Positions 1-12,179 of a stretch of 64,000 bases of DNA are shown here, piece after piece. Each line of letters begins with the position of its first letter. Within the stretch, counting starts at the first letter, position 1. Under the pieces are notes generated by a model, which saw only the letters and a list, made by a program, of their open reading frames with translations, made no database searches and was not told the origin of the DNA. The position numbers and the translations under genes are program-made. The DNA is from Macrosoma leucophasiata (taxonomy: Eukaryota > Arthropoda > Insecta > Lepidoptera > Hedylidae): positions 9,031,001 through 9,095,000 of the forward strand of contig JAWQUS010000011.1 of assembly GCA_036365455.1 (NCBI GenBank). Reading direction: 5' to 3'.

Positions 1-1183
1 CGGTCTAAATTACCACAACCGTCATACATCTCTGCCGACCCGCCCTCGCCTTGATACAATTCATACGCAATATCTCTTTATTATATCAAATTTTCTTATA
101 CAAACTTATTAGATCTTAATTCTAATTCGATACATTACCAAAGTTTTTACTTATTAGAAAAACATAATTTTTAGGGGCTCTGTCACGCTCTATCACCTAT
201 GACACGATTAAATATCGCTAGCCAAACCTAAATACAATTCAAAACCGCAAACGGTATTTGCCTATCCCCTTTACTCTAAGCGTGAGAGACAATTTTATTC
301 AACAAGTAAGATTAGGTACATTCGTGTTTTCCGTACTATGAGTCTACGTACACTTTTTACAAATATACTTCCCTGAGGGGGCAACAAAAATACATCTCGT
401 ACATAACTTTCAGCTTGGTATCTTTCTTATTTACGAAAATACAGCGACTTTCACCTCTCTCTCTCCATACAAAACATCGAATTCAACATCAGCTGTGAAC
501 AAATAAATTGAAACTACCTACATACAAATTGATATTTCTAATCGGAATATTCTATACAATTTGTGTTACAATTTCTCAATTTTCTTTACTTTCTACGCGC
601 GGTGCGTGGTCGTACACCCGTGCACGTTCTCAGACCAGTGTGTGTGTGATAAGTATGTAACAAAATACCTAATTTACATTATACTTTGGAAATACCATCT
701 CATAGTAACGCATACTAAAGCGAACTTTGCCAGCCGATAACTACTCATCTGCGTATGCCATGCGTGGGGTTGGTCGTGAATATGAATGATTAGACATTCC
801 TACGCCGAGCTCTGCCACTGAATGAGCTCTAAAAAAGTGCGCCGCGTATTTACGCTTCCTCCGCGTCACTTCCCCGCACTTCACCCCCGCCCCCGCCAGC
901 GGATCAGGTGCTCTGTCGGCCACCTCTCCGTGGACGACCCTCTCGACCAAACGAAAATACCTACACCTCCAAATTTAATATTTCCTATGGCAATCGCTTG
1001 ACAACAACTCTTTTATCATTATACTCAAATATTACATGTCTACTATGAGAACCTAACGAGTTATATCGAATTAAAACTGCCGCTGCATACTACCAACAGC
1101 GAACCTGGCGGTCATTACAAGCTTTACTAACTTTACTTATTTTCATCATGGAAATACGACGCCTATTGATTCTATCCTTTACA
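1..1183 (-). repeat. BEL/Pao 3' LTR, cut by window edge
   Basis: This stretch matches 6783-7965 almost base for base. On the minus strand the LTR would begin TGTAAAGG at 1183, directly after a purine tract. A 69-codon open frame at 741-950 exists in both LTR copies, but nothing suggests it is a gene. Confidence 0.85.
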
Positions 1184-1196
1184 ATTCTCCCCCCGG
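1184..1196 (-). other. polypurine tract of the BEL element
   Basis: Read on the minus strand the bases just before the 3' LTR are CCGGGGGGAGAAT. This is the expected position and composition of the plus-strand primer for an LTR element transcribed leftward. Confidence 0.7.
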
Positions 1197-2254
1197 CGTA
1201 GACCTTCGAGCCTCATCATCCACCGGAAGGATAATCAATCTACATACAGGGCGTCTAAATATTCCACCTCGAGTCCGAACCTCCGCACTACGTACCACGC
1301 CACTAGGTCCCGAACACAACCGTTCTACCAAACTACGGGGTCATACAATACGAGGCAACAACTACTATCTGTTTTAACAACTGTGTCACTCTAACATGCC
1401 ATAATATTTATTATCGCTACGATTGTCACCTTTCGGAGACAACACTGGTAGGCATTCAAATCAACTACCGCCTCCTAAATATATCGGGTAACTACCTAAC
1501 CTCCGATCGACCGCGGGGCACCGCGCTTGCCCGTTTGCAGTTTCCAAATACCTACATACAAACTGACCGCCGATCCGATAATATCTACTTGAGACAATCG
1601 TATTCACTACGTTTCCATACTACGTTAGTCCGATAATAAAAATAGATGAGACACTTTTCCGCTATGCCTAAGTGCCTATTCTTCATCAGTGACATACCTA
1701 CAATTAAATTCTACAGTTGCTAACATTCATTACATTTAAATCCTTTATTATTTATCATAGCAATTCACATCGTTACTTGCCTCTAATTATTATTAAAATT
1801 ACAAACTCAAAATAACTATTTTAACTTAAAAAACTCAACAAAATAACGGCTATGGAATTTCACTACATGATTCCATCCGATTGGGCTACCAAAAATTCAA
1901 CTAAAAGCCCCAAAATATCCCTTTTCTAAAAATATCCACTTAGTATGGCAGGCGCTCACTCAATTTTACCAAAATTCGCCACTAAGTGATTTTTTACTAC
2001 CTCTTACATGTCTCAAATACCCATGACATGTTTCAAACAAACGTAGGACTATGTAATACCTAACTTAATATCGATATTTAAAATCTCTAATTAACTTCTC
2101 CGCTAAGTGCAACAAACCTTAAGTTGTATGGACAAAAACACACTTACAAAAAAGGAAGCTATATCCCATCGCGGATATTGCTATTGCAAACTGATAGGCG
2201 TTTGTGTTATTTCCTTGTTGACGCCTACCATTGCAAACTCCTCTAACTTAGTTA
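1197..2254 (-). pseudogene. degenerate BEL pol 3' part (integrase region expected)
   Basis: No long open frame is present between the end of the readable pol frame and the polypurine tract. By position this should hold the integrase and any 3' UTR of the BEL element. I could not assign integrase motifs by eye, so the call rests on position only. Confidence 0.4.
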
Positions 2255-4099
2255 TTATTGCAATGTAACACCCAAAAAGGTGCACAAACGACTCAAGGGC
2301 CATCGTCGGTACATACTAAGGTCTGGGGGCCTACCTAAACTTGCCCGATACCTATCAAAATACCTAAATACCGACTGTACCACTGCCCGAAGTCGCAACT
2401 TCAAGTAATGCGATATTAACATTTTTACCATCCAGTGATTATTCCTTTTATGTTCACTGTTGGTAACTAACATCACGCCATCTATACTAGGCGGGTTCCT
2501 ACGTTGGGTAAGCACATTGCCCGTGCTACATTTACCTCCCAATTTAAACACACAGCTTCTTTTATTTATGTTACCTATCTTGTAACGACGACTCGAACGA
2601 CCTATGTTTCTTCCGTTTCTACCTACTCCGCTGGCGAATCTAGCGCGCCGTGCCTTCCTAACTGGCAACCGTTCGGCTTTCCGACTATCATTACGCCTCA
2701 TACATAAATCCGGGGTAGGTACGTTACTACAATTTCCTATTGACCGTGACGCGTTATCGTGAGCATGAGCAAGGTGGTCATGTAAAGGTCGTTCCGCTGT
2801 GACCAGGCATGGGTTGCACCTCTTGTGCGCAACCGAAACCTCCACCAGCGGTGCGACCAACACCTTTCTGAACCTCGCCGGTTCCTCATTTCCTATTCGA
2901 AACGAGGGGCCGGTGCACCATCTGGAGGAGGGGCCTGGTCGCAATTGGTTGACCAATGTTCCATCGACCGCTGCATTCACCAACCCACCAACCCACCTCC
3001 AATGTTCAGAAAGCTCCGCTATACCTACTAGCCTACGCGCTATGTGCGGTTCATACCTACACGCACTATTATCGAACCGTTGCAAACCTGTCGTCGAATC
3101 TTTACTAAAATACATCCCTATATATTTCCCTGGATGTTTCTCTAAATTGTCTGTGGTTTTATACATTACTGTGTTTTCATCTCGCGCCACAAATGGCAAA
3201 CTATGCGCCCCAAAATTCAATGACGTCATTACATATTTATCAGGGGGGCTCACACGATGCTCCCCCCGCCACAGATACTGTTGAGCTAAGCTATCCTCCT
3301 TTCTAAGCTCTACTGGTAAAAACATATCGCGGCTGTCCGCGGTTAAAATCATTCTGCCTACTTTAAACCCATACAAAATTTCATCTAATGACTGTACTAA
3401 GTCCGGGCCCTCTAATAAAAATTCGTTCTGGCTTTTTCTTTTCGACTTAGCCGCAGCGTCGAACACCAGACGAACCTTCCCCGGCCTACTTGGGTTCGCG
3501 ACAGCTACATGAGGCAAATACCGTTCCCTTGACTCGTAGGTATTTACCTCCCCTAAGGGCTCCCTGCTGCCTTTTTCTATCAAACTGTTATCTTGCGCCC
3601 TATCCGTTTCGCGCTCTGTACTTACTAAACGCGTGGTATGTACATGTAACACTGACGCGTTTCTCACTACACTACTTTTAGGCATTGACCCATGGATGAC
3701 CCATCCCAACTTGGTCAGTGACGCGGCCGGTCGCCTATGGCCACCGGTCACCAACTTCCGCGACACTATAAGGTGCCAATTGTCTGCACCTATGAGAATT
3801 TGAGGTCTCACTCCCTCGTAACAAACCGCATCCGGTGACAATGCTCTAAAATGCGACATTTTTAATAGTTTCTGACTAACGGTCTGACTACCCAATGTGA
3901 GGTTCCGTACCGTACGCGCTTTAATTCTATAAGGGCGTCCGCTCTGCCCGGCCAAGCTAACACCTACTAGACGGCTTCCGGATTCCTGCCTACTAGAGTT
4001 AGCGCCTATTATATTCAGGGCGCGAACCGGCCCCCGGGCCCCCATCGACTTTGCCAACTGTTCGTCAATCAAAGTGATAGTGGACCCTTCGTCCAACAA
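2255..4099 (-). pseudogene. BEL/Pao pol remnant: protease and partial RT
   Basis: The 614-residue minus frame begins with an aspartic protease active-site stretch (LDEGSTITLID). It continues into a BEL-type reverse transcriptase start (PHVAVANPSRPGKVRLVFDA) and stops resembling RT soon after a segment with SLNFGAHSLPF. The YxDD core, the rest of RT and RNase H are missing. About 100 residues later a short segment (SSRWCTGPSF) resembles the linker that precedes integrase in BEL elements, after which the frame is meaningless. The pattern fits one or more internal deletions followed by a frame change. The first codon overlaps the gag frame, and the natural pol start would lie upstream in that frame. 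Confidence 0.75.
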
Positions 4100-4944
4100 T
4101 GCGTATGTCTGTACCCCTTCCCCCTGCCACTCCCTATAGTGACAGGGCAGACCTTAAGCAGCACCTGCGTGCTATCAACAGGCGTATGCGCCGACGCCGT
4201 GAGTACCGTCTCCACTGGTACCTCTTTAAATTCCGGCCGCGGCTCGGAATGCAACAGTATGTGGTGTGATCGTGTGCAATCACCCTTACCACATCGCTTT
4301 GCCTTACATTGAAAACGTCTATGTTTCCCGTTTAAACATTGATAACATATTTGCGCTTCCCTTGCCCAGTTCCAGCGCTCCTGTACCGACATCGTGATAA
4401 CCTTAGCGCACGCATGGGTCCGGTGCCCACTACCACAACAGAGACATGTAACTGCCGCCTCTGTTGTGTTATACACCGGCCGGCGTGCGCGGTCTAACCT
4501 TTTATCTACTGGCCGCGATGTCGGCGGCTGCACTGCGCGCGCGCTTGCTATCGTGCTTTTCTCGTATGAGAACTGAATAGCCCTATCAGCCTCCTTCATG
4601 AGAAAGTTCGCTAATCTAGTTAACTGGGATTCCGGCCCGTCCGCCCTATCGAAAGCATAGTTATACCACTTGTTTTTAAGGTGGGGTCTAAGTTTCTCAC
4701 TTAACATCCTAGGTAGCCGTGGATCCGTATTTTTACCTACCGGATCCACACTTTCAATTACAGTGACCACATTTTGAACTTTAACTGCAAAGATGTTTAG
4801 TTCATTGGCCGATGCCCCCACATTAGGTAGTCGCATTACCTCCCCTACTGCCTGGTCTATAATAGTGCCCGGGCGACCGAAACATTGTTCTAGGGTTTTC
4901 ATAATTCTAGCCGGGTCTGACGCCGAATATAAAAGGGCCGACAC
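4069..4944 (-). pseudogene. BEL/Pao gag, C-terminal part with zinc knuckles
   Basis: The 291-residue frame starts in the middle of a BEL gag core (IMKTLEQCFGRP near residue 15) and ends with Cys/His knuckles: CLCCGSGHRTHAC near residue 166 and CYQC...CGKGDCTRSHH near residues 199-230. BEL capsids normally carry several hundred more residues before this point, and these are absent. The N-terminal gag piece lies in another frame at 4907-5356, so a frameshift near 4940 coincides with a deletion of the capsid N-half. Confidence 0.75.
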
Positions 4945-5356
4945 CGCCTGTCGTGCCGGACCCTATCCTTGTTGAATGTTCTATCCTTTCGTTTGCATCT
5001 ATTTGCCCATTTACACTATCTCTATCCGTTTCCTCTGGCGGCGTTATCCTATCCTTAGCTATCTGCTTATCCACTAAACCGGCTTCTATTTCTAACTGCC
5101 TAATTCGTGCCTTCAACATGTCTGTTTCCGTATTAATTTGCTCCCGCCTAGCGCGCGCACTATCGGTTGACCGTCGCGAACAAACCGATGGCGGCCGCGT
5201 ACCTAAAGTTTCCTGTTCGGTAACTACTTGCTCGGTCCTACTGATCCCTGGCAATGGTACGTCCTGCGGAGCCGCGGAAGGAGACTCTGGATAGTCTGGT
5301 AAGACCCTAAGCGCCGCGCGCTTCCTAGTGGTAGGTGGACTCCTTGGCATCATCAC
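4907..5356 (-). pseudogene. BEL/Pao gag, N-terminal part
   Basis: This 149-residue minus frame starts with a basic, Pro/Ser-rich tail, followed by a charged stretch likely to form a coiled coil (residues about 65-100). That arrangement is usual at the start of BEL gag proteins. It loses the gag frame at about 4940, where the following 291-residue frame takes over. Confidence 0.6.
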
Positions 5357-6434
5357 TGTAAAACTACCTCAACTACACTGAAATAGGTCCCTACCTCCCT
5401 AACTGAGATGGTCCCTACACAGTAACACAATTCAATAAAAATTTAAAAAATTACTAACGGCCTAACACACACACAAATACACTGGCCTGAAAATATACAC
5501 GGATTACGACTCACTGAATATCCGTCCGTATCCGCGAAGTTGCAGGCGCCGCCGTCGTCCCGACGCTCGGCCGCACCCGCCCGATGCCGCTGTGCTGAGC
5601 TGTGCAGACGCTGACGCTGCCACGAAGCCGCCGCCGCCGACGCCGTTGACCCGACGTCCCGGCCGCTCCGATGAAGGCGCCCAAGCTGCGATGCTCAGGG
5701 CGGTCCCGCCCGAGTTGCGCATGCGCTAGCGTACGAAACGCCGCGCTGTACGCCCCTGCTCAAGGCGGCTGCCCAAGCGGTGAAAGCGCTGGCGTTCGAA
5801 ACGCCCGCGCTGTGATGCTCGCCGACCCGGCCTGCTGCGGTCGCTGACGCTGATACAGCGCCCAAGCCGCACGGCCCGTGCTCAAGGCGGTCAAGCCCGA
5901 GTATCGCCCGTGCTCAGGGTTGTAAGGCCTGAGCGATGACGGTGCTGGCGTTCAAAACGCCGAAGCTGCGATGCCCGTCGACCTGGAGCGGTGTGGTCGC
6001 TGGCGCTGGATAGCGCCCAAGCCACGATGCCCGTTGACCCCGAGGTGCAGCTGCTGACGCCTGCTTGGCGCCCTGGTCTCGCTGCACGTCGACCCTGTTC
6101 CTCGTCGTTCCCTGGCCTCGCCCTCAGACTGCGAGACCTGGAATGCACGTTCCGTTCCGTTTAATAACGTGCCGGTATCCCAACTCCGGCTCTTCCTTGC
6201 CGGTCGTTACCGTTACCCCTTTCTTCAATTGGCCGCTGGTGCCCAAAGTCAGGCTTCGAAATACCCGATACTGGTAAGTCGCTCCTCGGCGTCCATGGAC
6301 CAACAACTTGGTCCGACGCTCTCCTTAGCCGGTTGCTAGTTCCAAATTTCTTTCCCGGATGGCCGCTGGTGGCCACTAATCCGGCGTCGATGGACCAAAA
6401 CCTTGTGGGGGACAAATTGGTTTTGACACCAAAG
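5357..6434 (-). other. BEL element 5' leader, GC-rich with degenerate repeats
   Basis: Between the gag start and the inferred 5' LTR lies about 1.1 kb without a convincing ORF. From 5520 to 6060 it is strongly GC-rich and built from loosely repeated phrases (CCCAAGC, GTTCGAAACGC, GCTGCGATGCCCGT). Two more related segments with GGCCGCTGGTG and a GTCxATGGACCAA phrase sit at 6230-6300 and 6360-6405. Confidence 0.5.
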
Positions 6435-7965
6435 TGAAAACACAAGTCTGCATCGACGTATTATAGCGGACTGTAATTTATTTTCAATTCTTCAATGGTT
6501 CTTTCTAATCTAACTTATTCACTAGCTTATTTCACTATACTATAACTAACTAGCGAACCAGGGGGTCTGGTACTACTCTAAACTTTCACTGGCAATACCT
6601 TCACGGTCTGGAAGCACTTTTCTTGCTGAGAATCGAACGAGGACAAATTAGCACCGAAATGTACCGAGTTATATATGCTTCCAAACCGTCTCCTTCCATG
6701 TCAAAATTCCGTGACACGCCCAAAATACGGACGTCACGAAGGTCTGGGTCAACAGAGATAGGACTCTAAAACACTATCTATACGGTCTAAATTACCACAA
6801 CCGTCATACATCTCTGCCGACCCGCCCTCGCCTTGATACAATTCATACGCAATATCTCTTTATTATATCAAATTTTCTTATACAAACTTATTAGATCTTA
6901 ATTCTAATTCGATACATTACCAAAGTTTTTACTTATTAGAAAAACATAATTTTTAGGGGCTCTGTCACGCTCTATCACCTATGACACGATTAAATATCGC
7001 TAGCCAAACCTAAATACAATTCAAAACCGCAAACGGTATTTGCCTATCCCCTTTACTCTAAGCGTGAGAGACAATTTTATTCAACAAGTAAGATTAGGTA
7101 CATTCGTGTTTTCCTTACTATGAGTCTACGTACACTTTTTACAAATATACTTCCCTGAGGGGGCAACAAAAATACATCTCGTACATAACTTTCAGCTTGG
7201 TATCTTTCTTATTTACGAAAATACAGCGACTTTCACCTCTCTCTCTCCATACAAAACATCGAATTCAACATCAGCTGTGAACAAATAAATTGAAACTACC
7301 TACATACAAATTGATATTTCTAATCGGAATATTCTATACAATTTGTGTTACAATTTCTCAATTTTCTTTACTTTCTACGCGCGGTGCGTGGTCGTACACC
7401 CGTGCACGTTCTCAGACCAGTGTGTGTGTGATAAGTATGTAACAAAATACCTAATTTACATTATACTTTGGAAATACCATCTCATAGTAACGCATACTAA
7501 AGCGAACTTTGCCAGCCGATAACTACTCATCTGCGTATGCCATGCGTGGGGTTGGTCGTGAATATGAATGATTAGACATTCCTACGCCGAGCTCTGCCAC
7601 TGAATGAGCTCTAAAAAAGTGCGCCGCGTATTTACGCTTCCTCCGCTTCACTTCCCCGCACTTCACCCCCGCCCCCGCCAGCGGATCAGGTGCTCTGTCG
7701 GCCACCTCTCCGTGGACGACCCTCTCGACCAAACGAAAATACCTACACCTCCAAATTTAATATTTCCTATGGCAATCGCTTGACAACAACTCTTTTATCA
7801 TTATACTCAAATATTACATGTCTACTATGAGAACCTAACGAGTTATATCGAATTAAAACTGCCGCTGCATACTACCAACAGCGAACCTGGCGGTCATTAC
7901 AAGCTTTACTAACTTTACTTATTTTCATCATGGAAATACGACGCCTATTGATTCTATCCTTTACA
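6435..7965 (-). repeat. BEL/Pao 5' LTR
   Basis: On the minus strand the LTR runs from TGTAAAGG at 7965. The part from 7965 to 6783 is proven by its match to the left LTR. The inner end at 6435 is inferred: the sequence there reads TTTTCA, followed two bases on by TTGGTGTCAAAACC, a plausible primer-binding site. If correct the LTR is about 1.53 kb. Confidence 0.6.
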
Positions 7966-8370
7966 ATGATGATGACAGTGATAATGATGAAGGTGATGAT
8001 GATGAAGTAATGATCACCTCCATCATAATCACTTCCATCATCATCACTTTCGTCATCATCACCATCATCACCTTCGTCATCATAACCATTATTATCATCA
8101 TCACCTTCATCATCATCATCATCACCTTCATCATCATCATCACGTTCACATCATCACCATTATCACCATCACCATTATCATCATCACCTTCATCATCATC
8201 ACCTTCATAATCACCTTCATCATATCCATCCCCTTCATCATCATCATCACCTTCATCATCATCACCTTCATCATCATCATCACCTTCATCACCATCAACA
8301 TCATCATCACTATCATCATCACTTTCATCATCATCATCCCCATCATCATCATTACCTTCATCATCATATC
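7966..8370. repeat. imperfect (ATC)n microsatellite block
   Basis: About 400 bp of ATC/CTTCATC triplets on the plus strand. It gives long Asp/Met-rich or Ile/Ser-rich frames in several registers, which are artefacts of the triplet repeat and not genes. Confidence 0.9.
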
Positions 8371-8910
8371 GTAACACTACAAAAAAAAGCGCACAGTATG
8401 TTTTACTTGCTGAATCTTGTTCGCATTTTGGCGTAGGGATTTGAGAGAGACAGTTGCAAACGGCGAAAAAATCCTCGAGTTGGCAAGGGCTGGATATGAT
8501 TTAGCTGTGGATCAATCTTTGATACTTCGATTCGAGAATCGATCTTTGCTATAGTATAATTTTTTAACCTTTTAGACACATTTATTTTACTACCATTCAT
8601 ATGTTTAAAGAATCTTATGGCATTTTTTTTACGCTACTTAATTTAAAAGAGCACTGTGAGCTCTTATGCCTTTGATATTTTATGCTTTTTTACCGACTTC
8701 GAAAAAAGAAGGAGGATCTCAATTCGTACGGATCTTTTTTTTTTGTATATGTTCCCCGATAATTCAAAAACGCCTGTACCGATTTCGATAATTTTGGTTT
8801 CGTTTGAAAGGGTGTGCCTCCCAGTTGGTCCCATTGTAACCATGTCAATATGTGATGATGGGATCCTGGAGAAATCGAGGGAACTCTTCAAATTTCATAG
8901 CACACTTGAA
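8371..8910. other. spacer between microsatellite blocks with a dispersed repeat
   Basis: No gene is seen. From about 8690 it contains a phrase (ACCGACTTCGAAAAAAGAAG, then a CTCAATTCG stretch) resembling the dispersed family found at 20184-20226, 32239 and 39083, and probably represents a diverged relative. Confidence 0.4.
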
Positions 8911-9212
8911 AGGAGATGATGATGGAGGTGATGATGATGGAGGTGATGATGGTAGAGGTGATGATGTTGATAGAGGTGGTAATGATGATGGTGGTGATGA
9001 TGGTGGTGGTGATGGTGGTGATGACGGTGGAGGTGATGACGATAGAGGTGAAAATGATAGAGGTGATGATGAAGATGATTATGATGGAGGGGATGATGAT
9101 GGAGGAGATGATGATCAAGGTAATGATGATGATGGAGAAGATGATGATGGGGGTGATGTTGATGGAGGTGACGATGATTGAGGTGATGATGATTAAAGTG
9201 ATGATGATAATA
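8911..9212. repeat. imperfect (GAT)n / GGAGGTGATGAT microsatellite block
   Basis: About 300 bp of GATGATGATGGAGGTGATG-type triplets, complementary in composition to the ATC-rich block at 7966-8370. The long Asp/Gly and Met/Val frames here are repeat artefacts. Confidence 0.9.
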
Positions 9213-9488
9213 TCACTACACTTTAAATTAGCCTTTTGCTTGACTGCCTAAAAACCAGCTACTGGAAGACTATCTATTTTCGAAACTGCTATTAGAGTTC
9301 AATAGCGGTTCGTTGCCATTCCAAAAAAGCCGCTAATACACACCTCTAGATCTGATGATAAAGACTATAGATAGTACTTTCGTAGTTGAAATACCTACCT
9401 ACTTTTCCTGTAATAATTAATATTAATAAAAGTTACACCACTGAAGAGCAAAAAATATATTAAGGCGATTTTTTTTTTATTTTTTAAT
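9213..9488. other. intergenic, nothing recognised
   Basis: AT-rich sequence with a poly-T run near 9470. No gene or repeat was recognised. Confidence 0.5.
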
Positions 9489-9640
9489 TAATTTTTAAGC
9501 TATTGCATAGCTTTTATCGCGGGCCTTGAGCGCGGGGACCGAATTCAGAAATTCCGTTACGTAAAAACCGGACGCTCCGGATTAGAAATTTTAAATTCAT
9601 TTAAACAAACTCAAGTATAATTTCGCCGTCCGACCTCGTG

Positions 9641-9721
9641 GGTAGCGTGGCCGAGCGGTCTAGGCGCTGGTTTAAGGCACCAGTCTCATCGGAGGCGTGG
9701 GTTCGAATCCCACCGCTGCCA
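9641..9721 (+). tRNA. tRNA-Leu (anticodon AAG)
   Basis: The 81-nt sequence folds as a class II tRNA. The acceptor stem pairs GGTAGCG with CGCTGCC, and the anticodon stem CTGGT/ACCAG holds the loop TTAAGGC with anticodon AAG, reading CUU leucine codons. There is a long variable arm, and the T arm GTGGG-TTCGAAT-CCCAC carries box B. Box A (TGGCCGAGCGGTC) is intact. A run of T after position 9724 fits RNA polymerase III termination. CCA is not encoded, as expected for a eukaryote. Confidence 0.93.
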
Positions 9722-9888
9722 AGATTGTTTTTGTTCATTTTTTAAGCGATCGCATAGCTTCTATCGCGGGCCTTGAGCGCGGGGACCGAATTCAGAAATT
9801 CCGTAACGTAAAAAACCGGACGCTCCGGATTACAAATTTTAAACTCATTTAAACAAACTCAAGTATAATTTCGCCGTCCGACCTCGTG

Positions 9889-9969
9889 GGTAGCGTGGCC
9901 GAGCGGTCTAGGCGCTGGTTTAAGGCACCAGTCTCTTCGGAGGCGTGGGTTCGAATCCCACCGCTGCCA
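9889..9969 (+). tRNA. tRNA-Leu (anticodon AAG), second copy
   Basis: Same structure and anticodon as the copy 248 bp upstream. The only difference in the gene body is one base in the variable arm (CTCATC versus CTCTTC). Acceptor stem, box A, box B and a downstream T run are intact, so both copies look expressible. Confidence 0.93.
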
Positions 9970-9990
9970 AGATTGTTTTCGTTCATTTTT

Positions 9991-12179
9991 TTTTTATTGT
10001 TTGTTTTTCCATTCAATATTTAAAAAGTGGTAAATATTAATAGAAAATTATTGTTTCATTTTTCTGTTTTATTTTTCTTTTACTTGCATTTTATTTTGTT
10101 TTGCATAATTTTAGATAATTATGTAAATGCAATAGCTTTACCGCGGCAGTCCCCGAGTGCCACACGTCTTTTTTTTATTTTATCGCATTATAATGTACAG
10201 CTACGTTACCTGGGACCGAGACTACAAACTACTACATTATAATACAATAAATTTTAAAAGCTTCATTTTGCTCGGATCTGACAAGAATTGTGGTATGACA
10301 ATTCTTTTAAATTTTTCCTCCTTCCTTTCCTCCTTCCTCCAATCCTTTTTTTTAAATAAAAACGCGGCAATTTGTACTAAGATTGTATAGTCTGCGCCTA
10401 TAGCGGCCGAAATGTCGCCGATTTGTCTAAGCTTACCCACAGACTAAAAACAGTTCTTTTTAAATAATATATCGATATAGTCAAGAAGCTCGAAGGTAAA
10501 AATGGAGTCCACACTCCTTACAAAAGTTTGAGTCAAATACCTACATAGCTCTATCCTCCTCTTGGGGGGCCGACCTCTCTTTTTAGTGTGATCTGTGGTA
10601 TTGCTATCTTTTTAATTATATCTCCTACGAAACTTTGTGAAAGAAACACCACAGTTACAGTATTACATGATAGACATTACTGCATAATTTATTTACAACT
10701 TATTAAATGTAATCAACTAACTGTTTAAAAAATTATTAATAATGTATCTCACATTGACTATTTTGAGTATCAGTTGAACTGGACTGTACGGAAATACATA
10801 GCACGGCAACATTGAATCTGCTTATCTTAAACCTCAGGGGTTGCAACGCATCTGCACATTTACCACTGGTTTTTGTGTAGGTGTCTATAGGCTACAGTCG
10901 TCACTAAACATCCGTGCAGCGTGTCCGTCACCTTCATTACATAAAAAAATATATATGTGTAGTTATGTCATGAGTCACAATTATGGGATTTTTATCATTA
11001 AGCAATCGATAGCGTGCACGGGTGTAGGAAAGTTTTAATAGGATGTAATGCAATGTAATGAGTTTTTTCGTGCTCCTCCGAGACTTCATAAGAAGGTCCT
11101 ACTCCCCATTAGTTCACTGGACATCGCATCAACTACCGTATGGAACCATCTCATCATTGTCATCCTCCATAAATAAATTCATTCACTGTGTTAAAGATTT
11201 ATGAAATGAGCAGTTGTAATGTATTATAATATAACTTGATCAATGGCGTTATAGGTTATAGTCTATAGCAGTCTCTTTGCCAAACTAAGAGAAAAAAATA
11301 CCATTTTGTCATCTTAAAAAAAATCACAGTCAAGTCCCAGAAAAATTGTAACTTTATGGTTACCCTACTTAGAAAGAGACGGCCTGCCCCCGGAGAGAGG
11401 GATAGCTATATTTAGGTTTGCTTCAAATAGGTATGGCTAGTGTGGTCTCCATTTTTACCTTCAAGCTTCTTAGGTTTATGGTACTTTTTTTTTAAACTGT
11501 ATTTTTAAGCTATTGCATAGCTTCTATCGCGGGCCTTGAGCGCGGGGACCGAATTCAGAAATTCTGTAACGAAAAAACCTCACGCTCCCCACTCCGATGG
11601 GCACGGAGGTGTGGCTGCAATAGCTTTACCGCGGCAGTCCCCGAGTGCCACACGACGATTTTTTTATTACTACTGGCAATTGTATGAATGGGCTGTCCCA
11701 TACTTCACGTATCTCATTAGTACTGCTCAGAACGTTTTTTCCTTTTTGGATTTAAAAAAGCAACCTAAGCTTTATTGGGATGTTAAAAAGTATATTTTAC
11801 AATTAGTAATATTATTTCGTAAGTATTCCAGTTAGTTTGTAAGTTCCTTGAGAACAGACTTCCAATTGCATTTACTTGTCATCACATCTGATTCTAGAAC
11901 TTAAGTTTTAAAACTTGTTTTAGTTAAATTGCACATGCTTCTCTCACTTTAACAAATCTCTTTAAGTTAGAAAAGAATGTTAAATGTTTCATTAACTATA
12001 ACAAATATTTTGATGTATCCGAGCCTTTCCGTTTCGTATTTTTGTAAGATCTCACTTAGTCTTGTAAGATTTCAAAAGGTCTTTTATTTTCTGAACACTT
12101 CCACTTTTATGACAGTTGACTGACACTTGCAAGTTGCATGTCATTATTTGACATAGTTGTGTAGAAAAAGAAAAGTAAA
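9991..12179. other. repeat-rich intergenic stretch, no gene
   Basis: No coding signal is seen. It contains two copies of a phrase GCAATAGCTTTACCGCGGCA (about 10127 and 11620), the second directly behind a copy of the AAGCTATTGCATAGCTT repeat (11503-11590). These look like the two ends of one dispersed lepidopteran repeat. The rest is AT-rich and unassigned. Confidence 0.5.

Larger units (their letters stand above)
1..7965 (-). mobile_element. BEL/Pao LTR retrotransposon, internally degenerate
   Basis: Two direct copies of a long terminal repeat (1-1183 and its match at 6783-7965) enclose an interior that reads on the minus strand as a short leader, a gag with BEL-type zinc knuckles, and a pol with a DxGS protease and part of a BEL-type reverse transcriptase. 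The left LTR is cut by the window edge, so its outer target-site duplication cannot be checked. The right end abuts a GAT-type microsatellite at 7966. Within the shared 1.18 kb I noticed only two substitutions between the LTRs (near 334 and 868), so the insertion is recent, whereas the coding interior carries deletions and frame changes. It is probably a non-autonomous derivative copied in trans. Confidence 0.85.
9489..9990 (+). repeat. 248-bp tandem duplication carrying tRNA-Leu genes
   Basis: Two consecutive units (about 9489-9736 and 9737-9990) match at an offset of 248 bp with few differences. Each has a repeat-derived 5' half (AAGCxATxGCATAGCTT, then CGCGGGCCTTGAGCG), a short leader and a tRNA-Leu gene with a T-rich terminator. 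The 5' half recurs at 11503 without a tRNA. Confidence 0.85.

Noticed and set aside
741..950. 69-codon frame repeated at 7523-7732
   Set aside because: It lies in the LTRs and is duplicated only because the LTRs are. No independent coding evidence.
6065..6445. Overlapping frames in the BEL leader
   Set aside because: GC-rich repeats open several frames at once; none resembles gag or a known protein.
8010..8377. Long Asp/Met/Ile-rich open frames
   Set aside because: They follow from ATC/GAT triplet repeats, which are open in several registers on both strands. No conserved protein features.
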